DNA from: Paracentrotus lividus
Lineage: Eukaryota; Echinodermata; Echinoidea; Camarodonta; Echinidae
Direction: 5' to 3'
Length of the DNA: 64,000 nucleotides
Assembly (NCBI GenBank): GCA_940671915.1
Contig: CALNVZ010002100.1
Coordinates: forward strand, 22,635,578-22,699,577
Part shown: positions 39,701-54,700 of the stretch, piece after piece
Layout: every line of letters starts with the position of its first letter
How positions within the stretch are numbered: the stretch's first letter is position 1
The notes under the pieces: model-generated
What the model saw: the letters and a program-made list of their open reading frames with translations, nothing else
What the model was told of the DNA's origin: nothing
The model's database searches: none
Made by a program: the position numbers and the translations under genes

Positions 39701-42700
39701 AAATGACATATTATAGCAGCAATAAAATAAATTATGCAAGACTTTGTCAAACTAATGGGGATTTATGTTTAATTTGAGAACTGTTCATGGCAAGACCTTC
39801 AATATCAATTACCATAGGTGGTATTTTGAAGCTTTTTCTTTTATCTTCATTAAGTTTCTTTATATACACATTAATTTGTGCCATGAAAAAGTGCAAATTT
39901 CTATTTCACTTTAAAATGATATTAAAAGTGTTTTTGACATGGATGCTGATAATTACCCCCACATAAACAATACAAGCAATATTTTTCAATACACCTTTTG
40001 CATCAGCATAAAAAAGAAAGTGAATTTTTACGATTGTAGAATTACTTCATGAAAGTGTAAAGAGTTCAAAAATAGTTTTCAGAATACCATGCTTGTTAAT
40101 GATGAAATCAATAGTGAGAGAAGTTGTTCACATCTACATGTACATTTAAATTACATGTAAGTTCTCCTTTCGCATTGTTGACACTTTAATTTCACATAGT
40201 ATTAATAATACTATGGGCTAAGGGTTTAAAAAAAAAAACAACACCTAAAGGGAAAAATATAGATAGGAAAACAAATTTAAACTCTACCGTAGAAGAATCA
40301 TCATTTTAAAATACATACAAAACAAAAAGGTAAATAAATCCATTTTTTGAGGGGCCATTTTTGAAGCTCCTCTTACCCTTGCAATGGTACAGTGTACCTG
40401 TTTATAATCATAGAATGATGTAATGCATAATCAGGTAACTTGCAAATAAAGGTGACTGGAACAAAATCAAGTTATTGCAAGTTTTAAGAAATGAAACAAG
40501 ACTGAGTGAATGCTTTCACTGCTGCGTCATATATGTTGCTTTGATTAGGATTGCCTGCGATGATTCGTGACACCACTGGAAACATTATTTCTCAGTCTTT
40601 CATCCTTTAACAAAAAGTGGCAAAAATGGATTTTGTACCTGTCACCTTCATTTGCGATTTACTTGGTATTGCGGTATATGATTCAAGAAAGGTATCATTG
40701 CAAAGGTGAGGAGTTCTTCTTTAACCCTTTAGCACTTAGAGACTGCGTGAAAAGTGTCAGTTTACTCACTAGCGGAAGGGTTATGCTGTGTTTCAATCAC
40801 GTTTTTTCCAATAAGAATAGCTCTTAAAACATATTTTCTTGTGCAGAATCGGGCAACACACATCCAATGGGTAATCCATAAGAAGTATGGGCATGTTTCA
40901 TCCAATATTTTTTATACAACCTTGACTAAAGCGTGCTTACGACAGGAGCGGTTTGGGGTGGTTTAGTGAGTAAGCTGAGGGGCGGTCTCAGGCGGTTTAG
41001 GTGCTAAAGGGTTAATCAAAAGTTGCACATAAATAGTCAAAATACATTTAGTTGAGTTTTAAAAATATACCCCCTCTAAAAATGGATTGCCTTTTTTCAA
41101 TAAGCAATGTATATCAACTCTTAAGAGCCAATATACATTGAAGGTTAGACTGACTAAAACCACACAAAACCATTTTTTAGTAGAGAACACTTGAGATTTG
41201 TTATATTTGTACAGGTGTGTTTATGAATGCAAAAACTATGAAGAACATGTAATGGTTAGTTATCAATCCAGACGAAATTCAGAAACAAACAAATCCTTTC
41301 ATGATCATTTCATGTTCTAATTATTTTCAACAAAATCCGCTTTAATGGTGAAATCGCAGCTGCGGTGCATTTTATTTCTTAATCAAAGATTAAAATTTAA
41401 ATGGGTGATAGTGGAGGTGGATGATAATTACAGTGTTCTCATTCAATTTACTTATATCTAATACCTCTGTTCATTTCTTATCACTTTTCTTTTTGGCCTG
41501 ATGACATAAAACTGTTGAATTATTAATATCAAATTAAAATATCATTGAACACAATAGCTGTTTATTTTTTACAAAAAAACAAAAAACAAAAAACAAAACA
41601 GAAAGCAGTGACGCAATGTGAAAATGTTTTTAAAAAATTTATCAAATGAACTATGTTTAATTAAAGGATTAATTTTATACCAAAGAGCCTAAAATGACAC
41701 TACTTATTAATAAATGAAAAATGCCCTTAGTTGTAAAAATGACATTTGGGGTTCACTAGGTTAGGAAAAGGAGGGATGGAATGAGGGAATACAAGTTTGG
41801 GAAGCTTTTTTTTTTTAAACAGGAAAATGATAGAAATGGTATAAAGTACATCTTCCCAGTATACAAGTAGGTCATGCAATTTAAAAAATAGATGATGATG
41901 AATGAATATAGGAACACGATGAAAGTGATTACTCTAAAGTTATGAAAAGGCAAATCTGTGATTGTGTTTTGAGCTATTTGGGCAGCTTTTTGTTTTACTT
42001 TTTAGCAATTATGAACGCATGAGTACACATTAGCATGAAAATTAAACAGCAACCGCAAAATTCCCTTTAAAATCTACACATAGTTTATGTGATGAAACAA
42101 TCTGTTATTGCATTATGGTCAAACTTGGGCAGCTTTTTGTTTTAGTTTTTAGCAATTATTACTGCATGAGTACATATTAGCAGGAAAATTAAACCGCAAA
42201 CCGTAAAATTCCCTTTGAAATCTACAAATGGTTTATGTGACGAAACTCAACATGCACACCAAATCTTGTGGTTATTCAGTGAAAAACATAATTGTTATTA
42301 AAAAGTGAATAGCATCTGAAAGTGGTCAAGCCACAACGTGAAGTAAATGAAGATTGGTAACCTCACCTCCCTGGCTGCTTGTGCTTCTCCAAACCCTACC
42401 TGATAGGTTTCAGATTTTGGGTGTGAGGTTGTCGTTTTTGGAAAGGAGACATGGCATATATTATACACATACATGTAGACAAATTTGAGGATATCGATTC
42501 AATACTATCAAATACATGAATAACAACAATTTCCAATACCGTTCAAGCTATTAAAAGGATTTACTCCTGATTTGGCACAAGAGTGTTATGATTGTTAATT
42601 CACTATTATTATTTATCGATTTGACTGAACATGACATTGATGTTACTAACAGAGAACATTAATATTGAAGCACAGGTTTTTTGCTTTTTTGTTTAAACAT

Positions 42701-45700
42701 TAATTGCACTTATTGAAATGAAATATTTCAATGTTTTAATTTTGGGAGGGGCAAGCATTTAATCAGCAATATTAAGATTAAGTAACTTGTAATTTGCAAG
42801 TTGGTGGGAAAGCATAATATTGCCTATTATATGATAATATCAAATTCATAGTTTTATTCAGTTTTATGATTAAAAAATCAAAACAAATTCTAACAGAGGT
42901 AACAAAATTTTTTAATAAAGTCAATCAAAATAGAGGAGGTAAAAAAAAAAGAGCTGGTATAGCGACTCTAAACTACCATCAGCAATGTCCCATGCATGGA
43001 AATTGATGTTAGTTAACTGATGCACAGTGCATAGACAAGAAAACATATCTCCAGGTCATATACATTGTGAGTACAGAGTGTGTTAAGACAACCACAGGCA
43101 GCACGCAAAATGGTCTTAAGCTGCTGGCAGTGGCGCTACATCTTTCCCTTATACACTCTAAAAACTGAAGTGCTGTTTTTAGCTCTTCAGAGGCTGAAAT
43201 CAGCACTTTTTAAGAGCTTGCATAGTGAATGCACTCAAAGTGCTGTTTAACTGCACTCCAAGTGCTGTTTTAGCACTTTCACGTGGAACTTTCAGCAAAA
43301 ATGGGCAAAAACGGCGTGACTTCGTTGGGATTCGAACCTGGGTCCCCTGCATGAGAAGCGCTGACGAGCACGTTAGACCAATTCACATCTCACGATTACT
43401 AGCAGATATTGTTGCATGATGAACTTTCTTCAAATTTGCCATAATCATCTACTATGCTGTCATAACTAAAGCCAGTTAGCGAGATCTCCGTTGGTCTATT
43501 GGTAACATCAGCGGTCTAGGTGGAACCCGGTTCGAATCCCATACCGACATCGAACATTTTTTTGTTGATAAATTAACACTTGGGCAAGTGCTAAAATAGC
43601 ACTTCAGGTGCTGATATAGCACTTCAAGTGCAGTCACTATACAAGCACCCAGAAATTAGCACTTCAGTTTTTAGAGTGTAGTCGGCTGACTTCCCTTTTT
43701 ATGCAACACATTGTGTGTGGGGAACCAAATTCTCAAATAATTTTCCATATGCTCAGCCTAAATTTTCCTCAAAAGTCCGATGATATTATCAAGGCTGCTC
43801 TCATCAAAATAGAATGCAAACCTTTCTGATACAAAGAACTTTTTGAAAAAGTATATTTCCATAATGAAATTCTGCTCCCACACACAATTCTTGCATTATT
43901 ACAATAGACATACATATACAAATCGATTTAAAGTTTCCATAATTCGTGTTTCAGCAAAGGTGCCTGATGAAATAGACAGTAATGTGCATGTATAAAGCAT
44001 GACAAAAAACAGCCTAATCCTAAAAAGTCCTCAGCAGATTCTGCCTTCCCATTTCCCTTGCAACCCAAGCTATTGTGAGCGCAACCTGCAAATGTTATGC
44101 ATCATTTTATCCTATGTACTTACATGTCATGAAACTTTATAAGACATTTTTATTTACCCATTTTAACATGCTTTACATGTATCTTGCCAAGTTTAAAAAT
44201 ATTTTGTAACTTCATGGCCAAATTCCTAGGGGGAGGCAGAATCTGCCCTTTCCCAGCTGAGAAAATCCTAAAATAACCCAGCAAACTCAGTCTTTTTTTT
44301 ATAATTATTCAAATTAAGAAGTGAGAGTCTGGAAAGAAGCATTTGTAGAAAATTCCTAATCCCTAATAAATATATGCTTTGTATGTACAGAGCATTACAC
44401 CATAGCATAGAAGTAGAAATTAGAATATATCTAATATAAATGGTCAATAAAAAATAAGATTTTGATCTTACATGTTGGGCGGCCTGGGATTCACCATACT
44501 TCTTCCTGAAGTCACCTTCCAAGACAGAACCCACCAAGGTCAGACCCTTGCCTGAAAGATAACACAAGATTGGAATTAGATTAGTCACTTAATTCAACGT
44601 TCTTGATAAAAAATTTAAAAAATCTAGTAGATTGAGAGTGGAAACTTATCAATCATTTAATATAATGTTCTTCTTGATAAAAGAATAAAATATAACCAAA
44701 AATATTGACATTGGAATTAGAAAAGGACACTTATAATAGGGATGTCCACTAAAATTTTAGGTTATTTTTAAGTTGTGTTTGCTAGGCTTATTTGATAGAG
44801 CACTTTAAAAGAAACATTTTGGTACTTGAATTATCGCAAGTGGATGTTCCGTCTCAAAGATATGACCCAAAGAGTGTCTCAGATTACCAATGAGCTGCTA
44901 GAACACTTTTAAAAGTTTCAGACAAAGCCAGAAAATGCAATAAAAGCTCAAGTATATGGTTCTTTTGTCTTTGATTTATTAAACCAAATCATACCAAACA
45001 TTTTCTATGTGTGTATCAACATTAAATGAGATTATAGTAACACAATTGATGCGTATGAGTAGATTATACAAAAAGTTATTGCAGTACAAAACTGATGGTT
45101 TGACATGTATGTTACTGAATGTGATCCAATATGACCACCGTGGAAAAATACTCCATAGGGCATGTTTCAATAGGAACACCCTAGACAATAGGCTATTTCA
45201 TGGTGGTGTGGCTCAGAGCTGAGTGTTGGAGAGGGTAGAGTAATTTTAAAACTTAAATGGCCAGTGGTAAACATTGTTCTTTGTTTTTCACCCCAATACA
45301 TTTTGTGTTAAAAAATAGTTAAATTTTATAGATATTTACTTCTCCTTATCTAAATCTATTCCAATCATAAGAAATTCCAGTCATGACACACATCACACAG
45401 AAGCATCACTTTGAACACGCTGTAGTTTTTTTAATATAAAATTTTTCAACAGCAGAAGTTGATCACGTGCTGAGGTATTTTCTAAGGAAGAAACTGACCA
45501 ATAAATAAACTGATGAATAAAAATGATTGACATTTACCACTGGCCAAAAGACAATTTCGAAAGCTGTTTTTTATTGAAAATTTAGCTGTTTCTCTGCCTG
45601 TGTATTATTGAGTAGGCAGTGCATGGTTTATTGTTTGCATTGTAAATGCATGGGTGACTACATCCATACAGTGAAGTGGAAACTGTTCTAGTGGCTTTTT

Positions 45701-48700
45701 GCTTTTGTGTGGCCATCCCTACTTATAATTCAATGTTGTTCTCAATAAAACAGTAACAAACTGAATATAAAACGAGATGAATCCTCGACCGCGCACAGTC
45801 AAAATATATGCCTCTACCATTGCCAGATCAGAAATATATGACATATTAATCTATTTAATTTCCTTTGTACAGAGACATCTTTGACTTGACATTGATCTAG
45901 TGATCCCAAACCTCTGTGACCTTTGACCTTTGACCTAGGTAATCCATAATGAATCAGACCATCTTCCTATGGCGATACATACTACCCTTAAAATTGAAGT
46001 TTACATCTCAACTGGCTCTTGAAATATCTCAATAATGAATTCAATACATGGAATTTCACAAGTTGACCTCTATGACCCTTGACCTTTGACCTACATAAGC
46101 AATCTAATCAGACCATCTTCATATGTTGATGCATACAACCTTTAACAGGGTTCGTACACTTATTTGGAAGTCAAATTCCATGACTTTCCATGACCTTTTA
46201 ATAAAGAATTCCATGACTTTTCCATGACCTTTCAACAACTTTTCAAGCTCTTGGATTCTCAATGCTCTCGGCTACATAATTTTTCCACTTCATCATATGC
46301 ATGTTTAATCAACGAATCCGGAAGCATTCTCTGAAAGAGGTCGCTATTGTGGTGACACGAATGAAATGATGATCATCAACCACTTTTAGGCACCACAGGA
46401 CTTCTGCTTTCAATGTGTCTTCTCTTGTTGCAACTGGAATAGGCATGGGCAATTTAGAGGTTGATGGAGCAGTACTGGTGGTTGCATCTGTAGATGACAC
46501 ACAAACTGATGAACTTCCAGCATTCTTTGCAGTGAAGAAGTTGTTAAGTGTGAGAGACGAACCTAAAAAAAAAAAAAAACATGAAAATGTTTAAAGTAAT
46601 ATAAAAATATTGCAAGTAAAATTCAATAATAAAATGCTTATTCTTGGTTTACTTTCATAAAACCATTTTGAAATATCAAAAATAGAAAAACATAAATCTC
46701 TGCTGGTAGAATTGAGTCATCGTGTGCATGGTAACTTTCCTAATGATCACAGGCATCTTACAACTATCAGGCATGTATTCCCCTTCGAAAAAAAAAAAAA
46801 TCAAAGTAGCCAAGGGTGGTTAAGTCCAAGTAGTAAAAGAATCAAAATGAGTATCGACCCTGTGCTTGATAGTTTTATTATCTGACAAAAAAAAAAAAAA
46901 AAAAATAGGCCTACATGAGAACAGGTTCTTGCCCATCTTGGGCAAAGGATTTCACATTAAAAAAGAAAAACTAACAAAAAGTTAGTCATTCTATAGACAC
47001 AGATCTCGATCAAATTGTTTTTTTTTTTGTTTTTTATCTTTTAAATTAAAAATCTAGGGAACGTTTTGTAAAAGACAGAATCAAATAGATACACTTCACC
47101 CTGGATTCTGAACATGATTATCAAAGTCAATCATTATATTCGATAATCAAGAGCTGCACCGATTCATCACGTCATATACTAGCAACGCGCGGCGGGAAGT
47201 GAACCAGCGGAGCGCAGTGGCTACGGTTTGTGAAGTTAGAGCGCGCGGACGATCCGGCTAGCGTAGGTGAAACAGGCCGGTGGCGGTATAAATGCCGTAG
47301 TGCGGCGGCTAACTCGTATATCAATCAATATTTGGAATATGCTAATAAAAATGTAAATTTATGTACAAAAATATACACTACCACGTTTGTTGAGCTTTGA
47401 GATGTGCTTTTGACTCGTTAGTGGCTCTTGACGAGCTGCTTCCCCATATGCGAACACTGAATTTAGTCAAGAAACACTAAAGTTACATCTTGCAGTGCCG
47501 GGCTTTCCTTCAAAATTCCAATTCCTACTCTGATTATCCAACCAAGCATCTTTAAGCGGCAATTTCCTGGCATTCTTAATTTACTTCCACAAAATATAGC
47601 AGTAAAAATTCCACACAAAAACGGCAAAACTGCGGCAAAAAGTCTAAGAATTTGAAACAAGAATTTTGAAAACACACGTGCTGCACATATCAAAACAATC
47701 ATATCATCACGATCGACACGCAATCACCCAGCGCATTGCGAACACAGCACACACACACTGAACGACGCATTGAACCCCCAATAACACACACAGTACCTCA
47801 TGCTCGATACACACACACGAACACGTTTACATACACACATATCGCGCTCTCAGCTCAGCGAGCTGAGCGAGCGAGCTCAAAACAATAATCATTTTCACAA
47901 GACAATCAGTAAAAATGTTTCGAAAGAAAGAAAACACACCTTGAACAAGAATAAAATGGTTTAAATATTATCATTTATTTATTCAGAAAATGATTGAATA
48001 TTGACACATTTTGATATTCCATGACTTTCCATGACTTTTCAATGGAAAAATAGATTTTCCATGACTTTCAAGGCCTTGAAAACAAGATAGCAAAATTCCA
48101 TGACTTTCCAGGTTTTCCATGACCCGTACGAACCCTGTTTAAGTTTGAAGCTCATACCTCAATTGGCTCTTGAGATATCGCAATAACGAACTCAACACAT
48201 GGAATTTCACAATTTAACCCATACGACCCTTGACCTTTGACCTATTTACTCCAAAATCTAATCAGATCATGTTCCTATGGTGATACACACTACCCCTAAG
48301 TTTAAAGCTCACATCTCAACTGGTTCTCAAAATATCGCGATAAAGATAACTAAATACATGGGATTTCACCATTTGACCTCTGTGACCCTTGACCTTTGAC
48401 CTACATACTGCAAAGTCTAATCAGATCATCTTCCTATGGTGATACACACTATCCCCAAGTTTGAATTTGATATCACAAGTGGTTCTTGAGATATCGCGAT
48501 AACGGGCAAACAGGACAGACGGACGGACGTACAATCCGAAAACATGATGCCTCTGGGCACCACCTTCAGTGGTGGAGGCATAAAAAGCATATTGAGGATA
48601 CTTTCAGCATTAACATTTCATTTGATGTTCTTGACCAAAAAAAAGTACCAAAAATAGCAATGTAAAAATCTTTTGAATGATCACATCAGCTTTGGGAGTG

Positions 48701-51700
48701 AAATAATTTCCTTTTGAAATATAAACGATCAATAGACACGAGAGGGAAAGCCAGGGATTAATGACAGTGGAAACTAATGTGTACTCAAATGGAATTTCAA
48801 TCAATCTTCATAATTAGTGTCTACTTTATATCTGATTTAACCCAATATAATCATGCAATCAATTACTGTTTGTCCAGGTGCGAGTTACAATTTACTCTCT
48901 TTTAATTTTTGATGAGAGATTTGTTTTACAAGATAAGGACCATGTTGCAGACCATTACAACAGTAATAACTTCCTGCATCGTATTGTCTATGAAAACAGA
49001 ATTGGAGGTCACTTTAATAGGCTTGTCATGCAAATGTCACAATAGCTTGTGATTTCATTTTAAACTAAGTTGAAATACATGTACATGCAATGAATGAGTT
49101 CACTGAATTTGATATAGAACGGTTCTTTGTGGATTTTACATCATTCTGTTATTCTAAAACACAGTAAAGTAATACATTTATTCAAAATCACCCTACATGT
49201 ATAATCATTATAATTTATGATATCAAATCTCAATAAATAGAGATTATCAGATCTGTCAGATACATGTAAATATAACAGTAACCTGCCAATCAATGACTAT
49301 CTCCACATCAGTCACTAGTTTACCAGTTTGATTAATCAATTGACTAGTTGTTCAGTTCAATCAGAAAGCAACCAACCAATACTTTATCCCACCATTCATT
49401 CATTAAAAAAAAGCAATTAAAAATTGATTAGTCAATTAATTGACCATCCATCTATCATTCATCCAACAACAAATCAATCAACTGACCCAGTAATCCATCA
49501 TTCATTCAATAAAACAATAAATCACTTGTTGATTAATCAACCAGTCAATTTATGGTCAAATCAATTCATAATTAATGCATTTATTCATTAACCCTAATCA
49601 GACTGGGGGGGCCATCTGGCCCCCCCTCGACATTTTCCGCGACCACTCCGCCGCACGAAATTTCTGATCGCGCCGCTTGCTGACTTTTACTTTCAAGTCT
49701 CGCGCATCTTTTGAAACCATTTTCGCAAAAGTCGGTTGTCGTATTACGACGCTGCACGATTTTCAAAATATCCGTCAGACCGAAAATGGCTCCAAAACAT
49801 GATTTTGTGTACAAAGTCAATGCAAATTGAGTTTTCTCACCTAATTCATAAAGATATATTATTTTCACTTTCATTGGCTGAAATCAATTCATTTTAGCAT
49901 ATTCATGCTTAAAAATGGTTCTAAATGATGTTTGTGTAAAAAAAAAGAAAAAACAAAAGGTCGAAAAAACAAAGAAAACATAAGAAATTCATAAACATAA
50001 AAATACATAAGAAATTAATTTTGAAACGAGAATTTTTCTAGTACAATGTTAGGAATGCTATAAGGAATAATAATACACAAAATTAGCATTCTAGGAGCTT
50101 TATTTTTCAATTAGAGCAAAAAGTATGATTTATGCATAAATTAGCATAATTAATTCATATAAAAAAATTCATATGATTTGGAAATTAACAGCGCAGTCTT
50201 GTAGATTACATGGCTCACTACCATCATGCAAATTTCGGCGCGGTCGCGCGATCGGCAGGCCGAGATCTTTAGGGGCGGGGGCCACATGCACCCCCCCCCC
50301 CCCCCCCAGTCTTGACAGCTACCAAAACACCCCAGTCTGATTAGGGTTAAGTCGCCTTCTCCAAACAAAGTGCGTTAGTTTCCCGCAGCTTCCTGATCCA
50401 ACGCGAGAAACAATCGACTTTCTGTTTTTAACGTGTTTAAGCCGTATTAAGATTTTGGGATTCTATTCAAAAGCCGATAAATCGTCTTTTGGTACAAAAG
50501 ACGCGGGAAGCTGACACATTTTGTTTGTAGATGGCGCCTAACTCAACATGTATTTGATGATCTTACCTGCTTTAAGTTGACTTGCAAAGGTGAGGAGTCT
50601 TCGATGTTTAGGAATGAGATCACTGTTCAGCTTACATAGAACCAAAATCTGAGGGCTGCATGTTACATGAACACGGAGAGGAGACAAAACATTAAGAAAC
50701 ATGATATTTCAAGACCTACATGTATGCTTTTAGAAGACATCATCAAAAACGGCAGTTCCTGCATTTAGGTACCTTTTTACTTAATATATCATGAAAGAAA
50801 TCTGACTCTAAAAAGCAAATGAAGACTACAAAAGATAGTTTTCAGATCTTAATTTCCAAAATGCAGATGTCTCTGCGTGAGTCAATTCTTATGGCCGAGT
50901 GTGCGTTGTTAGATACAAAAGGACGACTCACTTAGGGACGAAGACTCACCATTCCCGGTGGTCAAAGAAGTGGGTCTTAACCCCTTGGGGACTGAGCCCG
51001 AATATATTCGGGCTGAGGTCTATGGGAAATGTGTGTTGTAGCCAAATCAGTCTCAAACAGGTTAAAAGCGACTAGTGCATGATCAGGGACTAACATATAT
51101 GCACCATCCATAGGAGTAGACAGACATCCTAAAATATAAGGCTCCTCTCCTGATCTTAAAGGGTTTGGTTACTTACCGCCAGTTTTTAGTGTGTGGGGGT
51201 CCCTCCTCCAGCTTCAGTAGACTGTAGCGTGCAGCAGTAAGGGATAGACCTCTCAACCCATCTCCCCATTCCTTCTCAGCTCTACAAGAAATATGATCAG
51301 GATAATAGTCAACTAAGCACAATATAAGATGATTCTTAAAAGTGTGCTATGTAACATTAAGAGCTGGTAAGCTCTTTCGGAGGGTGGGTATGGTCAAGGT
51401 TAAGTATTAGGGTTAGGATTAGGGTGAACAAATTTTGTGCACCCTGTCCAGGACTGTCCAGACACAATGGATCTTACTCTCTTTGTTACTCTCTATTTAT
51501 TTGTCCTGATTTGTCATCTTTTTAGAAGATAATTTAGCATTTGGTTTTCATTATAGTCCAGTGATATTGTATGATCGAACATTCATTATTTATCATATTA
51601 AATACACCCCTAGATCCTTGCCTAATCTTGTCTGATGTTTGCCAAATTTTTTGTGCTAATTAAGTTATTGTGACGTACACTGTTGCTACGCGTATCCATT

Positions 51701-54700
51701 GTTATCAGCTTTTGCGATGCATATGTACAATATAACAAATTGGGGGTAGGTCAGGTGGCACTAATCTAGCCAATCACAGCTTGTATTTTTCTAACACTAT
51801 ATACTACAATCATATATATTACTACAGAATAAGAATAAGAATACACTTCATTCTTCATACTAGATCTGTTTACCAAGGAATGTGTATCAATTTCCTAATT
51901 CATATTATTTCCTGCTTAACTTTGTTTCTCTTGAAAAGCTGCTTAACAATTACAAATATTATTATTTATCACACAGCAGTTGCATGTGTTTCTACCGTTG
52001 GAGACAAATGAATAATTTCTTATCTTCATAACACGGCCCTATTCTGGCAGAACTATGTATCTCCTTTTTTGCGATTCTGAAATTTTCGTTGATATCCTCA
52101 TTTAATCTTGTAATTTTCCTCATTTTTTGAAATATATGCACTTTTGCCTGATTAAATCGACGACTACACTCCTAGCTTTTGATCAGGCAAAACTACGTGT
52201 GTCTTGGGAGATACGTAGTTTTGCCTGATAAATCAACTTCTACTTTCGAAGCTATTGTTCTAACAAAACCATGTATGCAGACTTACATAGTTTTGCCTTT
52301 TCATTATCGTCAAAGATTGAAAAACTACCTTTGTAAGTCGACTTACATAGTTCTGCCTTTTACATTTATTGATTTTTGAGAGAATTTTACAAAAACTGGG
52401 TTTCGAATCTCCAAAAATAATTAGAGTTAGAATTTGAAATTTTGCCAGATGAAAGAGCATATTCGAAATTATAAGAAACACTAAAAAACTGAAAAACGCC
52501 CAAAAATGACTTTACATAGTTTTGCCAGATCACGGCCGAACATCTCAACAGCGTAAATTCATTTACGTTAAATATTATTATTATTACTACCACAATTCAT
52601 AACCTCACTCAGGGTTTCCAGCATTTCAAGAAAACAAAATTCCCTTATTTTGCCATGATTTTTTTCAGATGAAATCTAAAAATTCCCTGATAATTATTTC
52701 CAGTATCGCGTGTTTTCTTTGTTGTTGCCATGAACTATTTGCAGTATAAAACACTAGTCTGACTGACTACCGAACTTTCAATTTTTGGGCCAATTAAAAT
52801 TCCCTGATTTTTCCCTGATTTTGAAGCATTATCATCAAATTCCCTGACTGGAAAAAAGGGGAAAAAAATTTCCCTGATTTCCCTGATGGGCTGGGAACCC
52901 TGTCACATCTAGCTTACCCTTGAAACTCGATGTACTTGTAGATGAAAGCGGCCACTGCGATGGCGACAAGTGCATAGTACCAGCTGGAGATGAACATGAG
53001 TGCGATGCAGAGAGATAGTCCAAAGAAGGACAGGATCCAGTGGTAGAATCGGAAGCGAGGTCTCCAGTTGGGCGTCTTGAGTAGCGTCTGGAGGGCACAA
53101 GCCAGGTTGACGAAAGCGTAACACATAAGGAAGAACCTAAGGGAGTAGAGTAAAGACAAAACAAAAAAAAGAGTCATCTCTCTACATATATATATATATA
53201 TACACAGTGGACAAATCTATTACATCCACAGAAAGAGTATAGGAATTAACCACCATGAAAAATATTTAAACTTTAAAAAGTTCTTGCAAAAAGTCTAATG
53301 GTAATGAAATGTCACCTAAATCATGAAATTAACTTTAAGAAGTCCCCCGCCTAGTCCAAAAATCATGAAGATATCTCTGTGCAAAAGAAAATGGCTTTAA
53401 TATACAGTATATTAACAACAATAATGAAATGAATTGATGTTTATAATCAAACAAGTGAGTATAATGCTATAATCAGACATCATATTGGACTGAACTTACA
53501 TGGTGATGATTGGAGCAACCAGATCCAGACTAGCGATCAAGATTCCAATCTCTGAGATGAGAGCCGTCAGCAGTAGAGCCCACGTGGGCTCACCTGTTGC
53601 TGACCCCCTTCCAAATGGGGACAGGAAGGGAATGATGTTATCCTTAGCGATGGCCTGGAGGAGGCGTGGCGCACCCGTCAGGGACTGGAGCCCCGCCCCT
53701 ACGGTGGAAAGGAAGGCACCGATGAGCACAACCCATACCGTCGGGAAGCAGACCTCTGCAGCGATTAGGCCTCCACCTATTGCTTGACCATACCTAAAGA
53801 TGATGAATAATAATAATAGTCAGTTCTTGTGCTTGTATTGTAATCAAATATACCATGCATTGAGGATTTCCAGTGAAATTATTATTGATTCCAAGGTGGC
53901 AGGAATAGCACTATTTATAGTGCCATTTCTGTCACCGAGGAATCCATAAATTTAGCTGGAAATTCGAAAAGAGTGCATGGCGTATTTGATTTATATCCTA
54001 CAACAAGGGAGAAAATGTACATAAATATAGATTTTTAAAAAGTCAACTTGCTAAGTTTGTGCTTGCTACCCTAGCCCTAACAAGTTAGTCAACACAGCCA
54101 CATGCAGGCGATCGTTATATGCAAGATAGCTTAATACGTGCTACTTGTGTAGCGTGCGTGCGCACCTTCTTGGTGTACAAATTACACTTCTTCCAAACAC
54201 AATGCTAGTGATCTCACACAATTTTTTTTTTTTGGAACTTGGCATCTCTGCAACTTAGTATGGCTTGGAAGGTACATGTTGAATATTTGACATTACAGCG
54301 AGCAATTGCATCAAGAGTCATGAAGACCTCATAACAGCTACATGTCCATGTGCCAAAATCATGCAGGATAGCCATATCCCACTGTAAATCATTAAGTCTT
54401 ATGTGGAATAGCCAGCAAGCTTGCAGGCTAAAGTGAGACAGAGGTATAATTTAAGTATTATCCATATTTGCTTTCGATATTTTCAGCTCTTAATATCATA
54501 CTCCACAGTGCTTTAAAGAGATCTTATAAAATTTGATCAAAATTGAAAAAAAACTGTACAGCGATAAGAGAAACTCACTTGTCACGTAACACTGGGCCAG
54601 CGACGGTACCAGAAAAGAACAACACAGAAGATAGATCTAGCATAGGAGGATATTAAGGATTGTATTTTTTTTTAAATAAATTGATTTTAAACATAATTAC

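Larger units (their letters stand above)
45807..48583. mobile_element. Element with TATGCCTCYACCA termini carrying DR1 minisatellite, host of a second element
   Basis: Left end TATGCCTCTACCATTG; right end complement TATGCCTCCACCACTG, next to a GGCACCACCTTCAGTGGTGG hairpin. Inside are about four degenerate units of 150 bases with GACCCTTGACCTTTGACCTA, CTATGGTGATACA, AGCTCACATCTCAACTGG and GAGATATCGCGATAA. The element is split by the CAGGGTTCGTAC element at 46146-48137. Confidence 0.7.

Noticed and set aside
51400..51425. Interstitial telomere repeat (TTAGGGTTAGGATTAGGG)
   Set aside because: Only about three imperfect units; also seen once at 30720. Too short to mean anything.
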